Shown here in pieces: positions 33,633-42,060 of a stretch of 64,000 nt of DNA (the first letter of the stretch is position 1; each line of letters begins with the position of its first letter). The notes beneath the pieces are model-generated. The model did not search any database. It was not told where the DNA came from and saw only the letters and a program-made list of their open reading frames with translations. The DNA is from Allobosea robiniae (GTDB lineage: Bacteria; Pseudomonadota; Alphaproteobacteria; Rhizobiales; Beijerinckiaceae). The stretch lies in the NCBI RefSeq assembly GCF_900102525.1, contig NZ_FNBZ01000003.1, positions 248,001-312,000 of the forward strand, in the 5' to 3' direction. The position numbers and the translations under genes were made by a program.

Positions 33633-35069
33633 TCAGTGGTTGGAATGCGGGTTCTTGGTCGTGGGGCGGGGCTTGCCGTCCGGTCCGAGGCTCGGCTTGC
33701 GCGGGTCCTTTGCCCGCCATTCGGCGGCCTTGATGCCGCTGTCGGGCGGGGTCGCGCGCGGCGCTTCGCCGAGCTTCGCGCCCTTGAGTTCGTAGGCGAC
33801 GGTTCCCTCGGGATGCTTGAACCAGCCGGGGTCCTTGTAGTCGGTCTTCGCCAGCCCCTCGCGGACCTTCACGACCGAGAACATGCCGCCCATCTCGACC
33901 GGGCCGAACTGGGCGAAGCCGGTCATCATCGGCAGGGTGTTGTCGGGCAGAGGCATCTCCATCGCGCCCATCTCGCCCATGCCGTTCGAGCCCATCGGCA
34001 TGTAGCCCGGCGCGATCCTGGCGATGCGCTTGGCGAGGTCCTTCTTGCTGACGCCGATATAGTTTTTCACCGAATGCCCCATCGCATTCATCGTGTGGTG
34101 CGACTTGTGGCAGTGGATCGCCCAGTCGCCCGGCTCGTCGGCGACGAAATCGAAGGCGCGCATCTGGCCGACGGCGACGTCGATCGAGACCTCGTCCCAG
34201 GCTGCCGCCGGATCGACCCAACCGCCATCGGTGCAGGAGACCTTGAACTCGTAGCCGTGCATGTGGACCGGGTGGTTGGTCATGGTCAGGTTGCCGAAGC
34301 GGATACGGACCTTGTCGTTCAGGCCGACGACGAAGGGGTCGATGCCCGGGAACACGCGGCTGTTCCAGCACCACATGTTGAACTCGGTCATCTCCGCGAC
34401 GCGCGGGACATAGGAGCCGGGCTCGATGTCGAAGGCGTTGAGCAGGAAGACGAAATCGCGGTCGACGCGGCGGAAGGCCGGGTCCTTGGGGTGGACGACG
34501 AAGAAGCCCATCATGCCCATCGCCATCTGGACCATCTCGTCCGAATGCGGGTGGTACATGAAGGTGCCGGAGCGCCGGAGCAGGAACTCGTAGACGAAGG
34601 TCTTGCCCGAGGGGATATGCGGCTGCGTCAGCCCGCCGACGCCGTCCATGCCGTTGGGCAGGCGCTGGCCGTGCCAGTGCACGGCGGTGCTCTCCGGCAG
34701 CTTGTTGGTGACGTAGATGCGGACCTTGTCGCCCTCGACCGCCTCGATCGTCGGCCCCGGCGACTGGCCGTTATAGCCCCAGAGATAGGCCTTCATGCCG
34801 GGCGCCAGCTCGCGCACCACCGGCTCGGCGACGAGATGGAACTCCTTCCAGTCGCCGTTCATCTTCCAGGGCAGGGACCAGCCGTTGAGCGTCGCGACCG
34901 GCTGGTAGTCCGGCCCCGTGGTCGGCACGAGCGGTGCCTGCGTCGTCGCCTCCGCCATGGTCGGCGCCTCCGGCACGGCGGCGAAGGCGGCGCGGCCCGA
35001 GACCGCTGCGGCGCCGGCCAGAACCAGCCCGGACGAGCCGATGAAGCCTCTGCGGGAAAGGGATGTCAT
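33633..35069 (-). CDS. Periplasmic multicopper oxidase (CopA/CueO-like), Tat-exported
   Basis: A 478-residue oxidase with a twin-arginine signal, SLSRRGFIGSSGLVLAGAAA. All four copper-binding motifs are visible: HWHGQRLPNGMDG, HPHSDEMVQMAMG, HPVHMHGYEFKVSC, and HCHKSHHTMNAM. The last has the type 1 Cys, His and Met in the pattern HCHxxxHxxxxM. The enzyme oxidises Cu(I) or other substrates and reduces oxygen to water. The ATG at 35069 is chosen with GGAG upstream; a TTG at 35078 is in frame. The gap of 14 bases to the TolC-like gene supports one operon. Confidence 0.9.
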   Translation of the reverse strand: MTSLSRRGFIGSSGLVLAGAAAVSGRAAFAAVPEAPTMAEATTQAPLVPTTGPDYQPVATLNGWSLPWKMNGDWKEFHLVAEPVVRELAPGMKAYLWGYNGQSPGPTIEAVEGDKVRIYVTNKLPESTAVHWHGQRLPNGMDGVGGLTQPHIPSGKTFVYEFLLRRSGTFMYHPHSDEMVQMAMGMMGFFVVHPKDPAFRRVDRDFVFLLNAFDIEPGSYVPRVAEMTEFNMWCWNSRVFPGIDPFVVGLNDKVRIRFGNLTMTNHPVHMHGYEFKVSCTDGGWVDPAAAWDEVSIDVAVGQMRAFDFVADEPGDWAIHCHKSHHTMNAMGHSVKNYIGVSKKDLAKRIARIAPGYMPMGSNGMGEMGAMEMPLPDNTLPMMTGFAQFGPVEMGGMFSVVKVREGLAKTDYKDPGWFKHPEGTVAYELKGAKLGEAPRATPPDSGIKAAEWRAKDPRKPSLGPDGKPRPTTKNPHSNH

Positions 35070-35083
35070 GTCCGTCAACTCCT

Positions 35084-36607
35084 TCAGTGGCCTGCGCCGC
35101 CGGCATCGCCGCCGCCAGCCGCCGCGACGGTGGCCGAGCCGCCCGCGCTGCCGCCGCCGATCAGCGCGTGCTTGAAATCGGTATGGGCGATCCAGAAATC
35201 GCGGCGGGCATTGATCGCGGCGACGTTCGAGAGGATGCGGCTGCGGGCATCCGCGATCAGGTCGGTCACGTCGTTGAGCATGCCGCTATATTGCAGCAGC
35301 GACTGCTCCTGAATGATCTTGCGCAGCGGCAGGACATTGGTCTGGTACTGGCGCGTGATGTCGTAATGGGCGCGGTAGGCGGTATAGGCCTCGCGCGCTT
35401 CCGAGCGGATATTGACCGCCTTCTCGGCCAGCTTGTTGGCGGCCTGCATATAGGTCTGCTCGGCGAGCGCGACCTTCGACTGGCCGAAATCGTAGATCGG
35501 GATGTCGATCTCGAGCTCCAGCGTCCGGCTGCGGCTGGCTTCGCGTTCGACATGGCCGTGGTCGTTGACGCTGCGGCTGCGGTCGTAGGTGCGCCGCCCG
35601 AGCAGGTCGATATCGTTGACGAAGCGCGTCGCCTGGGTGAGGCCCAGCGACTTGGCGAGCGTGTCGAGCTCGGCCCGTGCGATCCGGAGGTCGACGCGTT
35701 TGCGCAGAGCCTCGGCCTCGATCGCCTTGACCGATTGCAGGCGCGGCAAGGGCGGCAGGCTGCCGACCCGGAACTTCAGGTCGTCGCCCCAGAGGCCGAG
35801 CTGGCGGACGAGGCGCTCGCGTTCCTGCCGCTGCTGCTGGCGGGCCTGGGCGAGCTGAACGGTGAGTTCCGCCTCGAAGGCGAATTCGCGGGCTTGGTCG
35901 ATCTTGTTGACGCCACCGGATTCGCCGAGCCGCTTGAGCAGCTCGGATGCCGCATCAGTGGAGCTTTTCGCCTCCTGGTAGAACGCGACCTGCGCATTGG
36001 CGGCGGCCGCGCGATAGTATTGGCGGCGCGTGTCGGCGGCGAGCTTCAGCACCGCCTCGGCCGTCCGCATCTGCGCGGTCTGGAAGCGGTCGCGGGCGAT
36101 CTCGGCCCGTGCCGGCAGGGTCGCCAGCGCCAGCAGGCTGCCGACGATCTGACGCTCGATCTCGACCTCGAAGCGGCCGGAAAGCTTGGAGATGCCGAAG
36201 CGCGGATTGGGCGGCAGGCTCGCCGCGACCATCTGCGCCTCGGCCATGCCGAGTTCGTTGAAGGCAGCCTGCAAACCGCGATTGTTGAGCAGCGCGACCT
36301 GTACCGCCGCATCGGCCGTCAACGGCTTGCGCAGGAGCTGGTCGACGCGATCCTTGGCGGTGAGCGCAGCCTGATCGTCACCGATCTTGGCCACATCCTT
36401 GCCGATATCGGCATAGGTCGCGGTCTGGATCGCGCCCATGCCGCCATCGGCCGAAAAGCTCGCGCAGCCGCCGAGCAGAGCGGTGGCGCCGGCAAGCAGG
36501 GTCCAGCGCAGCAGGCGGCGGGCTTTCGAAACGGGAGAAGCGGTCAAGGCCGGTCCTTGGGTATGGATGCGCGAGGGCGTGGCGGCAGGGCTGCTCGGCT
36601 TCGTCAT
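35084..36607 (-). CDS. TolC-family outer-membrane protein
   Basis: A 507-residue protein with a lipoprotein-type signal (ATALLGGCASFSAD) followed by two long alpha-helical repeats typical of the TolC/OEP family. These include AAVQVALLNNRGLQAAFNELG, in the first repeat, and LELEIDIPIYDFGQSKVALAEQ, in the second. It would form an outer-membrane channel. No RND pump or membrane-fusion gene lies next to it, so its inner-membrane partner is elsewhere or it acts in copper tolerance without one. The C-terminus is Gly/Ala-rich. The ATG at 36607 overlaps the small lipoprotein gene by 4 bases. Confidence 0.85.
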   Translation of the reverse strand: MTKPSSPAATPSRIHTQGPALTASPVSKARRLLRWTLLAGATALLGGCASFSADGGMGAIQTATYADIGKDVAKIGDDQAALTAKDRVDQLLRKPLTADAAVQVALLNNRGLQAAFNELGMAEAQMVAASLPPNPRFGISKLSGRFEVEIERQIVGSLLALATLPARAEIARDRFQTAQMRTAEAVLKLAADTRRQYYRAAAANAQVAFYQEAKSSTDAASELLKRLGESGGVNKIDQAREFAFEAELTVQLAQARQQQRQERERLVRQLGLWGDDLKFRVGSLPPLPRLQSVKAIEAEALRKRVDLRIARAELDTLAKSLGLTQATRFVNDIDLLGRRTYDRSRSVNDHGHVEREASRSRTLELEIDIPIYDFGQSKVALAEQTYMQAANKLAEKAVNIRSEAREAYTAYRAHYDITRQYQTNVLPLRKIIQEQSLLQYSGMLNDVTDLIADARSRILSNVAAINARRDFWIAHTDFKHALIGGGSAGGSATVAAAGGGDAGGAGH

Positions 36608-36822
36608 GATTTCGGCCCGACCCGGCGGTTGAGCTCGCGCCAGTCCCTGGGCTCGGCAGGGCGATAGGTGGCGGCGCCTGCGGTTACGCTGCCATAGGTG
36701 ACGGCGGGAACGCGGGCATTCGGATCGGCCGGCCGGGCCAGATGGTCTGGAACGGCGGCGACCGAGCAGGCACCGAGTGCCAGACCGATCGCCCCCAGGA
36801 ACGGCAGCTTCACCAATCTCAC
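36604..36822 (-). CDS. Small lipoprotein, first gene of the copper operon
   Basis: A 72-residue protein with lipobox LGACS after a short hydrophobic signal, KLPFLGAIGLALGAC. The mature part is Pro/Arg-rich and ends RDWRELNRRVGPKS. I do not know its function, but small lipoproteins of this kind recur upstream of TolC/multicopper-oxidase pairs. It is coupled to the TolC-like gene by a 4-base overlap. Confidence 0.7.
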   Translation of the reverse strand: MRLVKLPFLGAIGLALGACSVAAVPDHLARPADPNARVPAVTYGSVTAGAATYRPAEPRDWRELNRRVGPKS

Positions 36823-36882
36823 GACTCACGGCTCCCCTGTTGCGGTGGAGCAGGGGTAGCAACGCCGATCCGCGGGCGTCCG

Positions 36883-36899
36883 TTACAAATTGTTTCAAA
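36883..36899. promoter_or_regulatory. Candidate OmpR-type direct repeat in the divergent copper promoter
   Basis: TTACAAA (36883-36889) and TTTCAAA (36893-36899) are near-identical heptamers with a 10-base period, the geometry of OmpR-family response-regulator sites. They lie between the leftward copper operon (start 36822) and the response-regulator gene (start 36980). The match to a particular consensus is not tested. Confidence 0.35.
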
Positions 36900-36979
36900 G
36901 CGATGCGGGCAGCCAGGCCGCTCACGCGCTATGGTCGGCTCGCACAGAGAAGGAGAGCCGGCGCTCGCGCGGCGTGGTG

Positions 36980-37768
36980 ATGTCAGGGAACGCGGAACAC
37001 GAGACGGATCAGGCGCCTGCCGCGCCGACCAACGACGATCACGGCCATATCCTGGTGGTGGATGATGATCCGCAGATCAGGCTTCTCGTCGCGCGCTTCC
37101 TGCAGCGGCACGGCTATCAGGTGACCGGCGCGCCGGATGGCCGGGCCATGATGGAAGCGCTGGCGCACAGCGCCATCGACCTCATCGTCCTCGACCTGAT
37201 GCTGCCCGGCCGCTCGGGCGTCGAGCTCTGCCGCGACGTGCGCGCGACCTCGCATGTCCCGATCGTGATGCTGACCGCGCGCAGCGAGGAGAGCGATCGC
37301 ATCACCGGCCTCGAAGGTGGGGCGGACGATTATGTCACCAAGCCGTTCAGTCCGCGCGAGTTGCTGGCGCGCATCCGGGCCTTGCTGCGCCGGGCGCGGG
37401 CGGGGCAGGGCGCGGTCGTCTCGCAGGCGAGCACGCTGGTGACCTTCGACGGCTGGCGCATGGATCTCCGGCGCCGGGAATTGCAATCGCCGGCTGGGAC
37501 CTTGATCGATCTCTCGACCGGTGAGTTCGACCTGCTCGTCGCCTTCGTCGAACATGCCAATCGCGTGCTGTCGCGCGAGGCGCTGATGCAATTCGCCAAG
37601 GCCCGGATGAGCGACGATCCGTTCGACCGGACGATCGACGTCCAGATCAGCCGCCTGCGCCGCAAGCTCGAGGCCGATGCCAGCGGCAGTCAACTGATCA
37701 AGACGGTGCGGGGCGCGGGCTACCTGTTCGCCTCGACGATCGGGTACCACGAAGGACAGAGCGCTTGA
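36980..37768 (+). CDS. OmpR/PhoB-family response regulator
   Basis: A 262-residue response regulator. The receiver domain begins ILVVDDDPQIRLLVARFL, has the phospho-acceptor in LIVLDLMLPGRSG and the switch Lys in VTKPFSPRELLARIRALLRR. The C-terminal winged helix includes FDRTIDVQISRLRRKLE and VRGAGYLFAS. An unusual 30-residue acidic, Ala-rich tail precedes the receiver domain. The start ATG at 36980 has only a weak binding site; GTG codons lie just before it. Its stop overlaps the kinase start. It is divergent from the copper operon, so a copper-sensing role is likely. Confidence 0.88.
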   Translation: MSGNAEHETDQAPAAPTNDDHGHILVVDDDPQIRLLVARFLQRHGYQVTGAPDGRAMMEALAHSAIDLIVLDLMLPGRSGVELCRDVRATSHVPIVMLTARSEESDRITGLEGGADDYVTKPFSPRELLARIRALLRRARAGQGAVVSQASTLVTFDGWRMDLRRRELQSPAGTLIDLSTGEFDLLVAFVEHANRVLSREALMQFAKARMSDDPFDRTIDVQISRLRRKLEADASGSQLIKTVRGAGYLFASTIGYHEGQSA

Positions 37769-39177
37769 CGAGGCTGCTTGGACGATTTTGGCCCGACACG
37801 GTGGCAAGCCGCGCGATCCTGATCCTGTTCGCGGCGCTGCTCGCCTTCCATCTGCTCGGCTACTGGGCCTTCCGCGTCGGTGTGGAAAGCTTCGCCTCGG
37901 CCGGGCGGGATGGCAGCCTCGCCGAGCGCATCGTCTCGATCAAGCGCGCCATCGCCAGCATTCCCGACGGGGCGGAGCGCGACCGCGTCGCGCATGACCT
38001 GTCGAGCGCGAGCCTCGAAGTGCATTGGAGCAAAGTCAGCCTCGTCCTCGGGACCGTGCCGGCGACCGAGCGGACGCGCCTGATGGAAGCGCACTTGCAG
38101 CAGTTCGCGCCCGATCTCGCGGCAGAGTCCTTCCGCGTCGGCGTGGCGGATGATGGCGGAGCCGCAACCGACCGGCATCTGATGCTGGTCTCGATCCGGC
38201 TCGACGACGGCAGCTGGGTCAATTTCTCGTCGTCCGCGCTCGGTGCCGCGCAGCATCTCGACTGGAACCTGACCGCGATCATGATCTGCTTCGCCGTCGG
38301 GATCGTCGTGGTCGCGCTGCTGCTGCTGCGCTGGGCGACACGGCCGCTGCGCGACCTCGCGCTGGCGGCGGAGCGCTTCAGCCTCGACCAGGTGCCGCAG
38401 CCCTTGCCGGAGGGCGGCCCAGCCGAGGTCCGCCGTGCCGCGCGCGCCTTCAACACCATGCGCGAGCGCATCCAGCGTCTCGTCACTGAGCGCATGCAGG
38501 CGATGGCCGCGGTGTCGCACGATCTGCGCACGCCGATCACCCGCCTCCGTTTGCGCTCCGAATTGCTCGACGACGACGCGACGCGGCGCCTGATCGATGC
38601 CGATCTCGGCGAGATGGAGGAGATGATCGATTCGACGCTGGACTATCTGCGCGGCGGCGTGTCGAGCGAGGCGCTCCGGCCGATCGATCTCGCCTCGGTC
38701 GTCGAGACCATCGTCGACGAGCATCTCGACCAGGGGCATAGCGTCAGCCTGTCGGGGCTGAACGCGGCGCCGATTCTCGGGCGTCTCCTGCCGCTGAAGC
38801 GGGCGTTCTCGAACGTCATCGGCAATGCGGTCAAATACGGGGGGGCGGCCACGATCAGCATCGCCGAAGCGGGGAGCCTTGTCGTGATCACGGTCGAAGA
38901 CGAGGGGCCGGGGATCCCGGCGGCCGACAGGGAGCGCGTCTTCCTTCCCTTTGTGCGGCTGGAAGAATCGCGCGGCCGCGAGACCGGGGGCTCCGGGCTC
39001 GGCCTCACCATCGCCCAGGCCGTCGTCAGGTCGCATGAGGGGAGCGTGGTGCTGGAGAACCGGGTGGAAGGCGGCCTTCGCGTCACGGTCTCGTTGCCCA
39101 GGCTCGATCATCCGACCCGGGACCGTTCCCGTCGGCCCGATGCGCTCATCAAAAATGGGCAAATCGTCCGTGGCTGA
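37765..39177 (+). CDS. Sensor histidine kinase
   Basis: A 470-residue membrane kinase starting at TTG 37765, which overlaps the regulator stop. An N-terminal helix (ILILFAALLAFHLLGYWAF), a periplasmic sensor of about 130 residues and a second helix (IMICFAVGIVVVALLLL) precede a HAMP domain. Phosphorylation is expected at the His of AAVSHDLRTPITRL. The ATP-binding domain shows FSNVIGNAVKYG, VEDEGPGIP and GGSGLGLTIAQAVV. The sensor domain has no clear copper ligand pattern, so the stimulus is inferred from the neighbouring operon. Confidence 0.88.
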   Translation: MTRLLGRFWPDTVASRAILILFAALLAFHLLGYWAFRVGVESFASAGRDGSLAERIVSIKRAIASIPDGAERDRVAHDLSSASLEVHWSKVSLVLGTVPATERTRLMEAHLQQFAPDLAAESFRVGVADDGGAATDRHLMLVSIRLDDGSWVNFSSSALGAAQHLDWNLTAIMICFAVGIVVVALLLLRWATRPLRDLALAAERFSLDQVPQPLPEGGPAEVRRAARAFNTMRERIQRLVTERMQAMAAVSHDLRTPITRLRLRSELLDDDATRRLIDADLGEMEEMIDSTLDYLRGGVSSEALRPIDLASVVETIVDEHLDQGHSVSLSGLNAAPILGRLLPLKRAFSNVIGNAVKYGGAATISIAEAGSLVVITVEDEGPGIPAADRERVFLPFVRLEESRGRETGGSGLGLTIAQAVVRSHEGSVVLENRVEGGLRVTVSLPRLDHPTRDRSRRPDALIKNGQIVRG

Positions 39178-39255
39178 GACAATTATTCTGGAATGGCCCG
39201 CCGCCGCCGACGCACGCTCGGGACAATGACGCCGGATTGCCTGAAAGCAGGCCTT

Positions 39256-39340
39256 TGGTGCCCCTGGCCGGGATCGAACCAGCACTCCTTGCGGAACTCG
39301 ATTTTGAGTCGAGCGCGTCTACCAATTCCGCCACAGGGGC
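39256..39340 (-). tRNA. tRNA-Leu, anticodon CAA
   Basis: The leftward sequence folds as a class II tRNA. The acceptor strand GCCCCTG pairs with the 3' CAGGGGC, followed by A-CCA (CCA encoded at 39256-39258). The D-arm contains GGCGGAATTGGTAGACGC. The anticodon stem CTCGA/TCGAG encloses CTCAAAA, giving anticodon CAA (39304-39306). A variable arm follows, and the T-loop is GGTTCGATCC. It reads UUG codons. No integrase or partial tRNA copy is seen nearby. Confidence 0.95.
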
Positions 39341-39356
39341 CCTTGCAGGCGGGCGG

Positions 39357-39384
39357 ACTATAGCGATCGACCGATGCCGGTCAA
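39357..39384 (-). promoter_or_regulatory. Promoter of tRNA-Leu
   Basis: On the leftward strand TTGACC (39384-39379) is followed after 16 bases by TATAGT (39362-39357). This would place the transcription start about 10 bases before the tRNA 5' end, as usual for tRNA genes. Confidence 0.65.
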
Positions 39385-39454
39385 TCGGCGGAAGCGTCAT
39401 TCCCGCAGGTTTCGTCGGATGATCTTCAGGGCGTTTCATCGTCGAGGCGGCATT

Positions 39455-39489
39455 GCCGAGGCGATGGCTCGACAAGCCATCGCCTCGGC
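39455..39489. repeat. Long perfect hairpin
   Basis: Arms of 15 bases, GCCGAGGCGATGGCT and AGCCATCGCCTCGGC, pair perfectly around CGACA. No T-tract flanks it on either strand. It lies between the tRNA promoter and the YqaA-like gene. It may be a transcript end, a processing site, or a copy of a palindromic repeat. Confidence 0.6.
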
Positions 39490-39537
39490 TTATGGAAGCC
39501 GTTGCGTCACCGGCTGCCTCATGCTCTAGAGCGCGCC

Positions 39538-40149
39538 ATGCTCAAGCGCCTCTACGAATGGACGATGTCGCTCGCCGCCCGGCCGCGGGCAGAGCTCTGG
39601 CTGGCGGCCGTCGCCTTCGTCGAAAGCTCCTTCTTCCTGATCCCCGCGGATGTCCTGTTCGTGCCGATGGCGCTCGCCCGGCCGCAGCGGGCCTATCGGC
39701 TGGCCTTCATCGCGACGCTGTTCTCGGTGCTCGGCGGCATCGCCGGCTATGCGATCGGCTATTATGCCTTCGAAGCGCTGGCGAAGCCGGTCCTGGCCTT
39801 CTACGGCAAGCTCGGCGCCTTCGAGACGCTCAAGGCCTGTGCCGGGCCGGATACGACACTGATCCTGCTGACGACCTCCGGCCTTGCCCATCTGCCCCCG
39901 ATCAAGGTGGTGACGATCCTGGCCGGCGCCGTCCATATCGGACTGACCTTCTTCGTCATCTCCTGCGTGCTGGCGCGCGGCGCGCGCTTCTTCGCACTCG
40001 CCTTCCTGCTGCGGCGCTACGGCGACACCATCCGCCACTTCATCGAACGTCGCCTGAAAGTGATCGCCGTTGCCGGCGCTGCCGTGCTGATCCTGCTTTA
40101 TTTCGGCCTCAAGCTCGTCGCAGGGTCCGGCCAGCTTCTCTCCTGCTGA
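39538..40149 (+). CDS. YqaA-family (DedA/SNARE-associated) membrane protein
   Basis: A 203-residue membrane protein. The motif SSFFLIPADVLFVPMALARP near residue 30 marks the YqaA branch of the DedA superfamily. It is followed by several hydrophobic helices (FIATLFSVLGGIAGYAIGYY; VVTILAGAVHIGLTFFVISC) and a C-terminal helix. DedA proteins act in lipid and membrane homeostasis; the exact reaction of this branch is not settled. It lies 9 bases before dsbB. The start ATG at 39538 removes a non-conserved upstream extension. Confidence 0.8.
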   Translation: MLKRLYEWTMSLAARPRAELWLAAVAFVESSFFLIPADVLFVPMALARPQRAYRLAFIATLFSVLGGIAGYAIGYYAFEALAKPVLAFYGKLGAFETLKACAGPDTTLILLTTSGLAHLPPIKVVTILAGAVHIGLTFFVISCVLARGARFFALAFLLRRYGDTIRHFIERRLKVIAVAGAAVLILLYFGLKLVAGSGQLLSC

Positions 40150-40158
40150 GCCCCCGCC

Positions 40159-40707
40159 ATGACCGCCTCCCCAGCCGCCGCTGCTTCGAGCCGCCTGCCG
40201 AACTCGCGACAACTGATCGCCCTCATCGGCATCGTGAGCCTGGCGCTGATCGCAGGAGCCTGGTTCTTCGAACTCGCCCTGCATTTGAGGCCCTGCAAGC
40301 TCTGCCTGGAGCAGCGCATGCCGCATTACGCCGCCATCGGGCTGGCGCTCGCCGGGCTGGTGCTGGCGCGTTCGCCACGCCTGCAATGGCTCGTCCTGCT
40401 CGGGCTGGCCGGGCTGATGGCGTGGAGCACGGGGCTCGGCATCTATCATGCCGGCGTCGAATGGGGCTGGTTCATGGGGCCGAACGACTGCGGCGGCGCG
40501 GCAGCGGCTGCGACCGGCATGCAGGATTTCATGAAGCAGTTGCAGACGACGCGCATCGTCTCCTGCTCGGAGGCAGCCTGGCGCTTCCTCGGGCTGTCGC
40601 TCGCCGGCTGGAATGCGTTGGCATCGGCTGGGCTCTTCCTGCTCGCGGTGCTCGGGCTGCTGCGCGGGCGGACGGCTGTCACGCATCCGGGAACCGGGCT
40701 CGTTTAG
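40159..40707 (+). CDS. dsbB: Disulfide bond formation protein B
   Basis: A 182-residue protein with four predicted helices. The first periplasmic loop has the redox pair in LRPCKLCLEQRMP. The second holds further cysteines in GPNDCGGAAA and RIVSCSEAAW, matching the DsbB electron path from DsbA to quinone. GWNALASAGLFLLAVLGLLRG is the last helix. The size is normal for the family. It follows the YqaA-like gene by 9 bases and may share its promoter. Confidence 0.88.
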   Translation: MTASPAAAASSRLPNSRQLIALIGIVSLALIAGAWFFELALHLRPCKLCLEQRMPHYAAIGLALAGLVLARSPRLQWLVLLGLAGLMAWSTGLGIYHAGVEWGWFMGPNDCGGAAAAATGMQDFMKQLQTTRIVSCSEAAWRFLGLSLAGWNALASAGLFLLAVLGLLRGRTAVTHPGTGLV

Positions 40708-40915
40708 CCACTCTGGCGGTCGCCTCCTGGTTCGATCGGCGCCGGGCTCCTCATCGCCCCGGCTTCTCGGGGGTGGCGTCCCGGACAGAGCCCGTGCGGT
40801 TCAATCGCGAAGACGACGACCATGGTGAGATTGCACGCGGCTGTTGGCAGCCATAGATTTTCGCGAGAAAGCGGATCTGACCCCTTAAGAACCCGCAACC
40901 GGATTGGTCCGTTCG

Positions 40916-41800
40916 ATGAACAAGCACATCCTGACTGTTACCTGCGTATCGAGAAGAGGGGTCGTTGCCGCAATCGCGGGCTATCTGGCCGGCATGGGTT
41001 GCAATATCTCGGACAGCGCGCAGTTCGACGATAGCGACACGGGCCGCTTCTTCATGAGGGTCGGCTTCGTCAGCGAGGAAGCGAAGCCGCTATCGGCGAT
41101 CGCGGAAGGCTTCGCAGATGTCGCCAGGCCCTTCGACATGACGTTCGACTTCCGCGACGAGAGCGAAAAGGCGAAGGTCGTCCTGATGGTCTCGCGCTTC
41201 GGGCACTGCCTGAACGACCTGCTCTACAGGTGGCGGATCGGCGCGCTGCCCATCGATATCGTCGCCGTGATCTCAAACCACATGGACTATCAGAAGGTCG
41301 TCGTGAACCACGACATCCCGTTCCATTGCATCAGGGTGACCAAGGAGAACAAGACGGCTGCGGAGGCGCGCCAGATGGAGATCATCAATGAGAGCGGCGC
41401 CGAGCTCGTCGTGCTCGCGCGATACATGCAGGTCCTGTCCGATGAAATGTGCAGGCAGATGTCGGGGCGGATCATCAATATCCACCACTCGTTCCTTCCA
41501 AGCTTCAAGGGAGCGAACCCCTACAAGCAGGCCTTCGAGCGTGGTGTGAAACTGATCGGCGCCACGTCCCACTATGTTACGGCCGATCTCGACGAAGGGC
41601 CGATCATCGAGCAGGACATCGTGCGCGTGACGCATGCGCAGAGTCCGGAGGATTACGTGAGCCTGGGAAGGGATGTCGAGAGCCAGGTGCTGGCGCGGGC
41701 GATCCACGCCCATATTCACCGCCGCGTCTTCCTGAATGACGGGAAGACCGTGGTGTTTCCTGCCTCGCCGGGGTCGTACGCCTCCGAGCGGATGGGGTGA
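40916..41800 (+). CDS. purU: Formyltetrahydrofolate deformylase
   Basis: A 294-residue protein with an N-terminal ACT domain (TVTCVSRRGVVAAIAGYLAGMG) and a formyltransferase-fold catalytic domain. The latter contains NIHHSFLPSFKGANPYKQA and GATSHYVTADLDEGPIIEQ, with the conserved Asn, His and Asp. It hydrolyses 10-formyl-THF to formate and THF, balancing one-carbon pools. The ATG at 40916 follows the pattern of the family; the TTG at 40904 is in frame but less likely. It stands alone, with about 200 bases of non-coding DNA before it. Confidence 0.92.
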   Translation: MNKHILTVTCVSRRGVVAAIAGYLAGMGCNISDSAQFDDSDTGRFFMRVGFVSEEAKPLSAIAEGFADVARPFDMTFDFRDESEKAKVVLMVSRFGHCLNDLLYRWRIGALPIDIVAVISNHMDYQKVVVNHDIPFHCIRVTKENKTAAEARQMEIINESGAELVVLARYMQVLSDEMCRQMSGRIINIHHSFLPSFKGANPYKQAFERGVKLIGATSHYVTADLDEGPIIEQDIVRVTHAQSPEDYVSLGRDVESQVLARAIHAHIHRRVFLNDGKTVVFPASPGSYASERMG

Positions 41801-41954
41801 CCCGAACCATTCGGCTGAAGCCACTGTAGAACGGCAGCCAGCCGGTTGCAGCCGTTCTTCGTGTGGGCACGCTGGTTCTACGCAAAAAACACGCTGTCAT
41901 TCCGGGGGAGGCCCGAATGGCGGCGTGTTTCGTGGGAATGAAGCGAGCGCTTGA

Positions 41955-42060
41955 AGCAATTCCGCAATTCTTCGAATCGCGGAATTGCTCCAGGTCCTTG
42001 TCTTATCGGATTTTCTTCACGCGAACCGGTGCCCACTTCGCTCGAAAATGCTCTCAGGGC
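41955..42060. repeat. Rhizobiales-type intergenic palindromic repeat
   Basis: Two adjacent inverted-repeat units. The first pairs AGCAATTCCGC (41955-41965) with GCGGAATTGCT (41979-41989), and its centre is itself nearly palindromic. The second spans about 42010-42053, with ATTTTC/GAAAAT and GCGAA/TTCGC arms around CACCGGTTCGCG-like DNA. Elements with this sequence logic are scattered in intergenic DNA of Hyphomicrobiales. It lies downstream of purU and next to the HNH gene stop, where it may also act as a transcript end. Confidence 0.6.

Noticed and set aside
33630-36667. Two long rightward frames opposite the multicopper oxidase and TolC-like genes.
   Set aside because: Their composition is typical of antisense GC-rich frames (His, Gly and Asp rich). 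The leftward frames carry the copper motifs and OEP repeats.
39256-39340. tRNA-Leu as an integration site for a mobile element.
   Set aside because: No integrase, no duplicated tRNA 3' end and no shift in composition on either side were seen.
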